NCBI GenBank assembly: GCA_025331435.1
Contig: JAIWNI010000038.1
Span: forward strand, 124,001 to 188,000
Origin: Choanephora cucurbitarum
Taxonomy: Eukaryota > Mucoromycota > Mucoromycetes > Mucorales > Choanephoraceae
Direction: 5' to 3'
DNA length: 64,000 nucleotides
Shown here: in pieces, positions 9,401 through 19,626 of the stretch
How the letters are laid out: each line of letters starts with the position of its first letter
How positions within the stretch are numbered: position 1 is the first letter of the stretch
The notes under the pieces: generated by a model
Seen by the model: the letters and a program-made list of their open reading frames with translations, nothing else
The model's database searches: none
What the model was told of the DNA's origin: nothing
Program-made: the position numbers and the translations under genes

Positions 9401-11835
9401 TATGTCTTGCTTCTGATAAATTGGAAAGAGAATACTTAAGGAACTATGTCGCTAATTCTATCTTCTTCTTCTTTTCTTACTTATAACACACTGAGTCTTT
9501 GAACATCAACAAAAAAACAAATTTGACAAGTTATAATAGCTGTATTTGTAGCACAAATATCGACCATATGACGATTATATAAGCACACATCAATTCAGTA
9601 CATGGTCTGGTTTAGGCGGGAGAGCCAAAGGATAAACTGAAGAAAAACAAAAGATCATGCAAAGAAGCCGGTGATAACAAGAAACATTCAAGGGGAAGAT
9701 TAAGAGTGAAGAAAATTGAAGGTTTGGTTTATTTATTGTTAAGCTCAAAAACACACTCGAAATAATGTATGGTGTAGACAATGCGAAAGAAAGCACCCAT
9801 GTTTGTTTGAAAAACGGAACGCTCCCGTAGCAAGAGTTAGGAGGCCGACAGGGAAGAGTTTTGGGTAGCTATAAATGTTCATGCATTTGCTTTTCCTTTT
9901 CTTCCTTACTGTTATCTAATATGAACTCAACACACAACGATATTTTCCACACCTACTTCGCCAACTGCGCCAACACCAACAATGCTCCCTCATTTTCTAA
10001 TTTTATTGAGCAACACTTTACTTATATTCGCAACAACATTGCAGGTGACTCTACCATCAGTTTCTCTGGCTGGTTTAGTCTTTTTAAGCAACAAGCCAGA
10101 AAGCATGGATTTCAGAATGTAAGTACAAACATCTCAGCAAAAATAGCTATAAACTTACTTTCATCTTGTTCATAGGTAAAGAAAGGCCGAGCAGCAAAAG
10201 TCTGGGATACTTACGTAAGTTTCCAGAATTCTAACGTGTACTTTTGCACTGACTTTTATTTGCATAGATTGTATTCAAGAAGCCTTCTGCTGTCAAGCGC
10301 AGCCATAACAATGCTAATGTTCTCGAAGCGTAAGTATTGACTGTCTGTCTATTGCAAAAGAGAAATGAATAACTAAATGTCAATGTAGACTTCAAGGCTT
10401 CAATGTACATCAGCAAGAAGAAGGTCAATTTGTCTTTGAAGATTATGATGTGGGCAAGGCAATGAATGACTTTGCCAATCAATCAATGCAACATCTTCAG
10501 CAGCATTGCAATAGCGCCAGTCGCTTTCGCGACGATATGAACAGATGGCTGTAAGTATTGAGCCATTTTCCTTTTTAGCTACCACTAACATCAGTCGTTT
10601 AGTGCCATCCATGGTGTTTTGAAGCTCAACAAGTGTATTGACACTGATCTTGCCGGTGTCTTCTGTGCCAGTAAAATGGAGGATCTGTGCAAGCACTTCA
10701 GAATCAAAGTGTTTGGCAAGCCTGCTCGCTTGAACTCCACTCTGAAAGTTGAAATCATTGATTTGCTTTCCGTAAGTCATTATTCAAACTGCCCTAACTT
10801 TTCAGCAATATCTAACCAGTATATAATAGGATTATGATGACGACAGAGACAGTAAGAAGCTGAAGCTTGGTCTTGCCAAGATTGTTGGAAGAGAAGATGG
10901 AGCAGTTTCTCGAACTGTGGAGAGTGTGATGATGCTGTAAGTATGATGTACACGAAAAAAAAAACGTTAGTAAAGCAATTCTCTAATACATTCAAAATAG
11001 GGTGAACAAGGTTACCAAGAAGAAGAAAGATTTTGGGGAAAAGAAGACGGAGGATGTTCTCGAAGCCGTGTGGGGCTCCCTTTTCAGGGTAACAGATGAC
11101 CATGACCCCCATAGGTAAGCAAGGCTCTAAAAAAATAACAGTCAATAGCTCACTCTTTTCATACTAGATTCGACAATGTGCTTTTCCCCTCCCCTCACCC
11201 CTTGAACAAGTGCCGACCGGACTATGCTGTTGAAGTCTCTGCCAACAAAAGCTTTATCAATTTGATTGGTGAAGTGAAGCCCTTCCCTTGTGCCCCCTCC
11301 AAACTCGCTTTGGATACATACCGCCTAGGTATTTTTTCTGTTGCTTTACTGGCTCAAAACCATGTGAAGCACATTATGGTTTTCCAAGCCAAGGGTACGT
11401 ATACCAGCTATGTTAGTTTCTAAGGTGTACTAAACAGACAAAATAGGACTAGAAGTGACTTTCTACTTGTGCTTCCGACATCTTGGTTCGTTTGTCATGA
11501 CTGAAATTGAAACAGTCAACTTTCCTTCAACAATTGACGAATATTGTCAATTTGGTGTGTCTTTGGACGCTTTGTTCAATGTTTGTTGCGTCTACGAGCA
11601 TCATTGTCACCAGCAGCAACAACAGCAACAACAACAGCAACAACAACAGCAAGAGAGCACCATGATTTCTTATGAGGTGCTAAAGAGTATGTACGAGCTT
11701 TCAACAAGCAAGCATACTACTCAAATAACTGAGGAGTTGTCTTCAACAGACGCTTCCACAAATGTTGCTTAGACAAAATAAAGCTGGTCTTTTTGTGTTT
11801 TTATTCATGTCTTACTTTGCATCCTGTCTTTTGTA
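9290..11835 (+). repeat. Segmental duplication, copy 1 (paired with about 32920-35583)
   Basis: About 2.5 kb matching 32920-35583 in the same orientation. Similarity is moderate in the upstream 280 bases, largely lost at 9600-9860, then nearly exact from 9868 to the end of the coding region except for the CAG/CAA tract. It falls off again within 60 bases after the stop. Confidence 0.9.
9868..11772 (+). CDS. Nine-exon gene, PD-(D/E)XK-like protein with polyQ, copy 1 (467 aa)
   Basis: Coding starts at ATG 9921. Exons: 9921-10118, 10176-10214, 10268-10329, 10389-10550, 10603-10771, 10830-10936, 11001-11114, 11168-11394, 11447-11772. All eight introns are GT-AG, 50-60 bases, and the joined frame is open for 467 codons. 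I do not recognise a named family. The C-terminal half has 'CRPDYAVEV' followed by 'LIGEVKP' (D302, E319, K321), the D...ExK signature of PD-(D/E)XK nuclease folds, then 'ALDTYRLGIFSVALL'. A 14-residue Gln run follows at 11611-11652. The same family recurs at 33547, at about 19030 and at 38664-39545. Function is unknown; nuclease activity is only an inference from the motif. An effector, a selfish-element or a pseudo-nuclease role are all open. Confidence 0.8.
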
Positions 11836-12220
11836 TTTTGAACATAATATAAGTAATCAAGTCTCTTATAACAATAATGTCATATAATAATACCATATAA
11901 TGATATAGTATAATATTAATACCACATGATAAAAATAGTAGCATCAAAGGTATATTTATTACATCTCTTCCTCATCCGATTTTGATTTTTTCGAGTTGCA
12001 CTTATTCGTTTTTGATGAAATCAGTACCTACTGACGCTTATACTGGCAGATTTGTGTAAATGCTGCCAGTTTTTATATTCTTCCTACTTCATCACTCTAC
12101 ATTTTTTGAGTTGTGTTTTTTTTGTAGACAGTGTATACTTTATAGAGTTGTGTTTAGCGAAAAATTTAATTTCTTTAATTGATTGAAGAAGCCTCTTCAA
12201 CATTTATCTCTTGTTTTTTG
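11836..12220. other. No recognisable feature
   Basis: Very AT-rich spacer after copy 1 of the duplicated gene, with ATA-rich low complexity at 11870-11940. No gene seen. Confidence 0.5.
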
Positions 12221-12545
12221 CAGTTTGACATGCTTATGCTGCAACCACTCATCCTTAAGGTTCATCATTATGCCCTCTTCTCAGGCGTTCTTCCCCAATC
12301 TTGGAAAGACATCCGTGTCAGACTCTTACCAAAAAAAAAGGTGATCTCACTGACCTGAAGAATTGACGACCGATATCGTTGATCAATTGTGATAGTAAGA
12401 CTTTTACCCGCCTTCTCACCCAACGTTTGGCCCCCCATCATGGGTACTACCATCAATCGTTATCAAACAGGCTTCTTGAGAGGTCGCTTCATCGGAGAGA
12501 ATGGATTGTTAATCCATTTGATTCTCCAACAGCACCGGTTAACCC
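12221..12545 (+). pseudogene. LINE reverse transcriptase fragment
   Basis: A short relic of the RT palm region. It reads 'GVLPQSWKDIRVRLLPKK', then, after a frame slip in an A run at about 12340, 'KGDLTDLKN', a TGA in place of the conserved Trp, and 'RPISLINCDSKTFTRLLTQRL'. After another slip it reads 'INRYQTGFLRGRFIGENG'. These match LINE-A ORF2 'NWRPISLINTDCKVFTRLL' and 'CQAGFMHHRFIGDHG' in order. Only about 110 codons remain, with no tail or target duplication found. Confidence 0.85.
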
Positions 12546-13372
12546 AGAGGGGAGTGAGTTCATTTTCTCCCGTCATTTCCTCCCGAGGGAGTGAGTTGAG
12601 GGGAGTAAAGGCCAAACTCACTCCCTTTAAGCCACCAGCTACACATTAAAAATCACAGATATCCATTTACGTTTTTTTTCTGAGCACAAGCTTTCCAAAA
12701 ATAATACATTCAGTTTCCGTAAGAACAATTTAGGCATTCAACTTTCTAAAAATGATTTCGTTTTCTAAGTTTCATGTTCATGTTGTACATTTCTTAAACA
12801 TTCAACTTTTTAAGTCTGCAAAAGCAAGTCCACGGGCATCGAATTACAAAAATTCGTGTCACTACTCTTCTCAAAGAAGAAGAAAGTGTTCAAAATGCGT
12901 TTTTTTGGTCAAAAATAGTAATCACATATTTTTTCTTCCAAAAGCTGCCACTCAACCTGCCTTTTTGGGATTTTTTGGCGGATAAAGGTTTACGAGGACG
13001 TCCAATCTGTTCTAGCACGTAAATACGTAGTTGATTTTTGATCGGTGTAATTACTAACTATTCTATTACTTTGTTCTTTTCTTCGGATTTTGTCTCAAGC
13101 ATTACTCGAGAATTAGAAAAAGTAAGACATCTTTATTATAACATTATCAATTTCATATCATATACTTATATCAATAAAGCTTCTCCTATATATTATCTAA
13201 AATATATTCTGACCAGTTAAATTCTATCTCAAAAATCCAATCCGAACAAATCCCAACATTTCACTATGCACTTCTATTTCGAGTCTGACATCGAATACGT
13301 TCCTGAATAGTAATTGTGCCACATTTATAGTGGCTGGTCCTGAATAGATCAGAGATCAGACCACTACAACCA
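12546..13372. other. No recognisable gene; local inverted motif
   Basis: About 0.8 kb. At 12550-12635 the motif gggagtgagtt recurs and its reverse complement aactcactccc appears nearby, a possible small hairpin element. The rest is T-rich with no coding similarity. Confidence 0.4.
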
Positions 13373-13386
13373 GAAATCGTGTCAAG
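13373..13386. repeat. Target site duplication of LINE-B, 5' copy
   Basis: gaaatcgtgtcaag is found here and at 18806-18819, immediately after the poly(A) tail of LINE-B. Confidence 0.95.
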
Positions 13387-13493
13387 GGAGGCTCTTTCGC
13401 ACATCCAACACTTATCTAGTTTGAGTGTGCAGCTTAGTGTAGTTTTCATCTAAGAAATAAAAGCCTTTTATAAAACCACCTACTCCCTTTCCT

Positions 13494-14687
13494 ATGACAA
13501 CCTCTGCTCCCTTATGGAGCGCCATCGTTAATCGGGGTAACCAACTCCCGTTTATACAGACGAATAAAAGGAATTTACCTTCTAAGCCTTCTAAATATGA
13601 GGCCATCACCATATACGAGAGTGAAGACTTTACTTCAGCATCACTTAATCGCAAAGCGTCAGCGATCGTTCAACAGACACTCACTGACGGGTCTGTTTTG
13701 TTCTCTTTTCCCAACGACCTGTTTTCAGACTATGTGGATGCTTACGATCTCATCGCTAAGATCGGTCCAGTTGATGGATTTAAGAATATCAGCAGTTATT
13801 CTCGCAACTCTCTCAATTTACTCATTATTGAAGCTCGCTTCAAGTCGGTAGAGCACAAACAGTTGGCCATTACTAATGGCGTGATCGTGGAGGATCGTAC
13901 CTTTAAGGCCACACCTACCACCGCACCGAGCCCTAAGAACTTTGTTCATGTTTCACTTGATTTGCTTCGTATTCCCCCTGAGGCGGAGCTACTTTCAGGC
14001 CTACAGCAGTCACTCAGGCACTACGGACAGGTTTATCAAATCAGAAAGCACGTCAATCGAGGCCACTTTGACGGTAAAATTAGTTTTGTGGTAGATACCA
14101 CTTCAGCTGCGGTAGATGCTTCAGGCACTCCAATTGCCATTCAACCTTTGCATCGTCAGTTATATATGGAAAAATGGGATGTCCATGCACCAGCACATTT
14201 TCGCGGCGGAGATCCTATCTGTTTTTATTGCCGTCAGGCTGGTCACAGGAGAGACGCTTGCCCCAAGCTGGCAGCACAGGAATGTTTTAGATGTCATGAA
14301 AAAGGCCACACCAGCAGATTTTGTCGGCCAAAGGAACGGCCAATCGTCGTCGAAGAGGATGACACCGAGGCAATTGCCTCTTATGAGAGGATAGTTGAGT
14401 TAAGGGATACACAATCCAAGAAGCAGGTTGAGAGATCTTCAAAGGATAAAAGTTAGTCTACACAAACTGCAACTTCGGCCAATTCAGACCAGCCTAGGCT
14501 GAAGGCTCCCAAAAGACCGGTTACCAGGGCTAGTAAAAACCTTCAGACTCCGTCTACATACTATGTCCATGGATCGGCAGCCTCTGCACATGCTCCTCCC
14601 TCCTTAGCATCACAGATGGATTTTGACACCGAGTTACCCCTCTCAGATGATGAGATGCTCTCTCATATTGGCCATCAGGCCCAATGA
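13494..14687 (+). pseudogene. LINE-B ORF1: CCHC zinc-knuckle protein with one TAG
   Basis: 397 codons from ATG 13494 to TGA 14685-14687. The N-terminus 'MTTSAPLWSAIVNRG' resembles LINE-A ORF1. Two zinc knuckles, 'CFYCRQAGHRRDAC' and 'CFRCHEKGHTSRFC', lie around residues 240-275, and an acidic C-terminus follows. One in-frame TAG at 14454-14456 interrupts it at residue 321, after both knuckles. The rest of the frame stays open for another 77 codons to the ORF2 overlap. The truncated product would keep its RNA-binding knuckles. Known role of such proteins: coating LINE RNA. Confidence 0.9.
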
Positions 14688-17600
14688 GAGTTAAACATTG
14701 TCGAATTGGCTCTTTAAATGCTCATAGCATTTTCAAAGAGTCCTCTGCAAAAATTCGAAAAGAATTCTTGCATTATCTTAAATCCCGTAGTTCATCTATT
14801 GATATTCTCTGTCTCCAAGACGTCTCCGCAACTCCCGCTTCCTCTCTTTCCGACGATCAACTACATACCTTTAATACCTTCCCTTTCCCTAATTATTCTC
14901 TTTGCGTCACCAAGTATTGTGCCATTATATGCCTTAACTCTTCCTATTCTATTAGTAGTTCCACCACCTACTTGGATGATCGCAGTATCCTTGCCAACGT
15001 TCAGGATCATTAGGGTCAATCAGTATGTTCCATCCTAAATCTGTACTTTCCTGCTGTCCGGGCTCAGCGGCTCTCTTTCACTGAGTCTATCTTGTCTTCC
15101 GTCCCCCTTCAAGGCGATGAGGATGCTCTTGTACCATCATTTATCTTAGGGGATTTCAACACTCACCTCAATGACCCTGCCGATACTCGACATCGGGCAA
15201 TAGCACCATGGCATGAATGGCTTCAAACCAACTATGTTAATTGCTTTCCTGATTTTCGACCCACCTTTAAAGGCCCTGTTCCTAGCGCTTCCAGAACAAC
15301 AATCGATTACATATTTGCTACTAGCTCTCTTTCTCCTCGCCTGATTAACTCCAAATCACACTTCTTACCCTCCACTTGGACCGATCACTGCCTCCAGACA
15401 GTTGACCTGGTCCCCAGAAGAGTGGATTTCGGTCCAGGTTCTTGGCGCTTTAACCCAACACTGCTCACCATTCCTTCCTTTGTTTCCTTGCTGCTTGCTT
15501 CTGTAAAAGAGTTCATTGTTCTTCTTCCTGAACCGCTTGCAATGGAACCTCAGGCACGTGCTCACTTGTGGGATCAGTTTAAGGTAATGCTTCAAAATGT
15601 AGTCAGGTCTTTCAGTCGAGGCTCCAAACAACGGCATGCACGAACGATTGCTGCTCTTCAAGAACGGCGCAGTCAGTTGCTGTCTTCCTCCCCGGTTTCA
15701 GTGCCACTACTTCAGACGGTCGACGAACGGATTGAGGGCCTCCTTCGACAGGAGACTCAACCATACATGCTTCGATCGGCTACACGGTGGCACGAACAGG
15801 GCGAGCGTAATACAGTCATCCCCCGATTTAGGGAACAGTCATGGTTCTCTCGACACCGTTCCCTAAATCAAAATCGTTCCCTATTTCTCATAGCAATAGC
15901 AGGGATTTTTAGCGTTAAACGAACTTCGGTTCCCTCAAGACCGTTCCCTAAATCAAAATCGTTCCTTATATTTCGTTCCCTAAATCGGGGGATGACTGTA
16001 ATAAGTATTTTTTTGGAGTAATCAAGAGTCGTCAGAACCAGCAAACCATCCAAACTATTCGCTGCTCACAAACAGGGGATTTACTCTTGGACAGCAATTC
16101 CATCCTTAGGAAAGCCCGTTCCTTCTACAGCTCTCTGTACTCACCGGAAGATGTTGATACAACAGCAATTAACACTCTCTTGTCTTGTATACCGGATACA
16201 GTGCGCATAAGTTCCATGGATTCTGACATGCTGATAGAGGAGCCTACTACTGATGATTTGACCGACTTGCTGAAACATTGTCCCCTTGGAAAGAGCCCGG
16301 GTTTGGATGGTATCCCTTTCGAGGTGTACAAATTCCTCTTCCCCAAATTTCCTGCGTTGAGACAATTGTTCCTAGCGATTCTAGCGTCTGCTCTCTCTGG
16401 AACTTTCCCTCCCTCTTGGCAACAAACACGGATGGTGCGGCTCTTCAAAAAGGGTGATCCTATATCGTTAGCCAACTGGCGACCTTTGTCATTGATCAAT
16501 GCTGATGCAAAATTGTTCACCAAATTGCTTGCCAATCGCTTCAATTAGGTATTACCGGATTTGATCAACCCTTATCAGACCGGTTTCATGCCTCAGCGAT
16601 TGATATCTGACAATGGGTGGCTTAACCACATGTTGATGAATGACCTGAATCATGCCGGCTCGACCGATCCCCAAGTTACTATCCTCTTGGATGCTGAAAA
16701 GGCATATGATCGAGTCCATCCTCAGTATTTGGAAGCAGTATTAGGTCGATTCGGTTTTCCAACACCTCTTATAGCTAGCCTGTCCAAACTGTTCTTCAAC
16801 ACGCAGATTGCCATCTCAATCAATGGTTGGCTGGGAGTGCCTCTGCGACAACGCCGAGGACTTCGCCAAGGCGATCCCCTCTCTCCTTTGCTGTTCAATT
16901 TAGCGTACGAGCCTTTCTTGCGCTCCGTTCTGAATTGTCCGCGTCTGACAGGAGTTGGTTTATCTGGCCTTCCAGCCTCTTCTACAAGACTCCCTTCTTC
17001 CCCGTTTTGGTCCGACCGCTGTCCAGCACCTCCTCCTCTGAAACTCTTAGGTTACGCTGACGACTTGGAGGTATTTCTCTCTTCGACTGAGGAATGGCCA
17101 GTACTCTTGGAGCTACTCGCAACCTACTCTCGTGCATCGAATGCTAAAACCAACCTCTCCAAAACAAGTGTGGTGTCTCTTTCTGGTGCGTCCCACCCAA
17201 CTTGGGTATCTCTTTGCAGTGAACATAACATCACCTTCCATGATGCTACCTCAGCTAAAGCCATCACACTCCTGGGTTACCCACTATATAGCACGATCTC
17301 ACAGTTAGAGACTTTCTTGACGGATTTAAAGCTTCGACTTCTTCAACATTGTCAATTTCCGAAAGGGCGCTCTCTCTCGGTCCGTGGTCTGTCTTTGGTG
17401 GCTAACACCTTGATTCTCAGCCGACTATGGCACGTTATGAGAGTCATACCGTTACCTCAACGCTGGTTAGACGACATCAAAGCTATGGTCCGTGACTTCG
17501 TTATGCCTTTTTGGCCGAAACCTAGCTGGACAACAGCTTGTTTACCTAAGAAACAAGGCGGTCTAGGGCTAGTGGACCCACTGGAACAGAGTTTGGCATT

Positions 17601-18762
17601 ACAGGCCAGTTATGTCCAACGTTTGCTTTTGCCCCCTCGACCGGAGGATTATCTGTCTCCTTGGCTAGCCCATTGCTTCCGGGTTCACACAGGTCTGGTC
17701 TCTCTTCTGCTAGTCTTTCTCTACCCTAAGCAATTCAGGCATCGCTTTCGTGCACTCCCTCCGTTGCTACACCTACTACGTTTCTTGATGCGTCTCCCGT
17801 CTCTGATCTTGCACCCGTTGTGGAAAAATTGTTGGTTTTTTGATCTTCCGATCGCCAAATTGCTAGTTCCCAGATCCTCTTCTGTCCTTCCCATCAACTC
17901 GGAGCAAATGAAGTACTTAATCTTTGATCTCTTGCTTTGGAACTCGGATGGAGGCTTTGAAGCGCATCGAGCTCTAGCTATAGCATCCAGACGTCCGGTT
18001 CTTCTTCGCACCTTTGATGCCATCTTTCACTCGACAGACTCAGATTCGATCCGTTGCTCCCTCAATCCCACATTGGCAAACCGAGTCACTCTGAAGCCAC
18101 CACAAAGGGAGTCCTTGTTAAGAGGTTATCCTTCCCTACCTTCTTGGATGCCTTCAACGGAACACTGGTTGATTAGCCCTCGAGCAAGAAAGGTTGTGGG
18201 AATCTCTATTGCTAAGCCTGGACATTTTCGCCGCCACTGGCAATATCAGCAAAAGGCTGTACCTACTCGGGTCCCCTTCTTAGTCCCAGCAGCAGCCCGT
18301 CTGCCTCATAGCAGTTGGAAACTCTTCTGGTCGTTGCCTTTGCCGGCCAAGGCTTTCACTCCTTGGTGGCGGTTGCTACACGGTACGATCGGCCATGCCA
18401 GTAAGCTACACGGATGGAACCCACACCACTTTACTTCGCCTCTTTGCCCGTTTTGTGGGCATGCTTCCGAAACTCTGTATCATTTCTTTGTGAACTGTGG
18501 ATTTAAGTGGAGTTTTTGGCAGCAGTACTTCGCGGAGAGGGATATGGCTGACAAGTTCACTGGTCCTCTGACGGTATGGTATGCTTTGACGGCCTTTTCC
18601 GAACCTGATAATAACTGTCTCAGTGTATCTGATCTGACCGTCGTTGGTATGGGTTTGGCAACGCTATGGAGATATCATTGGCAAGTCTTTTTTGAGCATG
18701 ATTTGTGGAACCCTGCCGTAGCAGTGGCTCTTTGCAAAGAGAATCAATTTTATTTATCATAA
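14684..18762 (+). pseudogene. LINE-B ORF2: endonuclease / RT, two TAG codons and a MITE insertion
   Basis: ORF2 starts at ATG 14684, overlapping the ORF1 stop. The endonuclease part has 'LCLQDVSA', 'LGDFNTHLNDP', 'TIDYIFA' and 'WTDHCLQ'. The RT part has 'NWRPLSLINADAKLFTKLL', 'YQTGFMPQRLISDNG', 'LDAEKAYDRVHP', 'RGLRQGDPLSPLLFN' and 'LLGYADDLEVF'. The C-terminal finger is 'CPFCGHASETLYHFFVNC'. A TAG at 15011-15013 falls in the endonuclease and one at 16546-16548 in the RT. The 190-bp MITE adds its own frame at 15811-16000; removing it with one TA restores 'GERNNKYFFGVIK'. After that correction the whole ORF is in one frame, about 1296 codons. Confidence 0.92.
15811..16000. mobile_element. MITE with 24-bp perfect TIRs and TA duplication, inside LINE-B
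   Basis: The 190-bp insertion begins TACAGTCATCCCCCGATTTA and ends with the exact reverse complement, so the TIRs are about 24 bp (cagtcatccccc...). TA flanks both ends, the Tc1/mariner target duplication. Inside, gttccctaaatcaaaatcgt occurs twice, and variants of gttccctaaat recur four times, so the element is largely self-complementary. It has no coding capacity. The CAGT start is shared with the Tc1-like element at 44095, but the inner TIR differs, so the source of transposase is unknown. Confidence 0.95.
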
Positions 18763-18805
18763 TTAAACTGAATATTTAATAAAGTACCACTAATATAAAA
18801 AAAAA

Positions 18806-18819
18806 GAAATCGTGTCAAG
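18806..18819. repeat. Target site duplication of LINE-B, 3' copy
   Basis: gaaatcgtgtcaag directly follows the A tail of LINE-B and matches 13373-13386 exactly. Confidence 0.95.
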
Positions 18820-19029
18820 ACAACGATTTCTACACAGTTTTCATCTAGCATTAGTAACCATCTTGAAAAGTATAAATAGAAACTTTCTTGAACTAGAATT
18901 AGATAACTATCTTTTATTTTATCCAAAGAAAACCACCTTTAAATCGACCAGTGTTTTTTTCTACTTTTTTTTTACATTGAACTTTAACCCAAATCATTAT
19001 AAGGTGCTCTGATTTTCAATCTGAGCTCA

Positions 19030-19175
19030 TGAGGGTGTTTAGACAAACGTGAAGCCTCAGTTAGTTGTGTAATATAATTGCTTGTTAAAAACTCATACAT
19101 ACTCTTCATCATCTTGTCTCTCCTTTTTGTATTGCTAAGGAAGAAATTGTGCTTTAGTATTTTTTTTCTAGTCAC
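19030..19175 (-). pseudogene. C-terminal relic of the duplicated PD-(D/E)XK/polyQ family
   Basis: On the minus strand a short open stretch reads 'MMKSMYEFLTSNYITQLTEA'. This aligns with the last 30 residues of the nine-exon gene, 'VLKSMYELSTSKHTTQITEE'. Only about 35 codons match. The Helitron 3' end lies 50 bases upstream on the same strand, at 19225, so the rest of this copy may have been cut off by that insertion. The match is short but the order and spacing agree. Confidence 0.6.
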
Positions 19176-19224
19176 CTGTGCATCTGTTAATCCTTACTTG
19201 TATCAATTCAACAAATTTACACAG

Positions 19225-19475
19225 AACGACCATGTTACAAACCGCACCTCCATTGCGGTAATAAAATTAGCACCTACGCTGCGCTCTGGTTAATTTTATT
19301 GACCTTCATTATGGTACGGTATGCTGCGCTTCGTAAAATGCTTGTGCGGCCGCAGGCCAACTAATCCAATGAGAAGCTCAATGTGGGGGCCCCACCCATA
19401 TTTTTTTAGACCTTTGCTATGGTTTAAAATAGCCTCTTCGCTGCGGTTCGTGTATTTTAAACCATCGCTTTGGTA
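19225..19475 (-). other. Helitron 3' terminal region with hairpins
   Basis: Read on the minus strand, this matches 6120-6282. The terminal hairpin is at 19241-19259 (accgca, 7-base loop, tgcggt on the plus strand). The arms differ in sequence from the hairpin at 6250-6265 yet remain paired. An inner 13-bp perfect stem lies at 19419-19431 with 19453-19465 (atggtttaaaata). The element likely ends at 19225. Confidence 0.75.
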
Positions 19476-19626
19476 AAAAAAAAACATGCGTCCCGGGGCA
19501 GTTTTAAAGACTAAAGTCTATTAGAGTTCTTTTGGATAAGGCTAAATGAGACAATCTTGTTTGAGATTGAAGTTATGGCTTATGAAAATGCGAGCTTTTT
19601 TAATTATCGAATAGAGCATTTTTTTA

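Larger units (their letters stand above)
13387..18805 (+). mobile_element. LINE-B: full-length non-LTR retrotransposon carrying a MITE
   Basis: A 5.4-kb LINE bounded by a perfect 14-bp duplication. It has a 107-base 5' UTR, ORF1, ORF2 overlapping ORF1 at ATGA, a 3' UTR with aataaa near 18780 and a short A tail. Subtracting the MITE at 15811-16000 leaves about 5.23 kb. Three in-frame TAG codons (one in ORF1, two in ORF2) inactivate it, but there are no frameshifts. The 3' end (ataaagtaccactaatat) is conserved in the truncated copy at 31799-32766, so the two belong to one family, distinct from LINE-A. Confidence 0.95.

Noticed and set aside
15811..16021. Extra coding frame continuing from the LINE-B endonuclease into 'TVIPRFREQS'
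   Set aside because: These codons lie in the inserted MITE; the real ORF2 continues after 16000.
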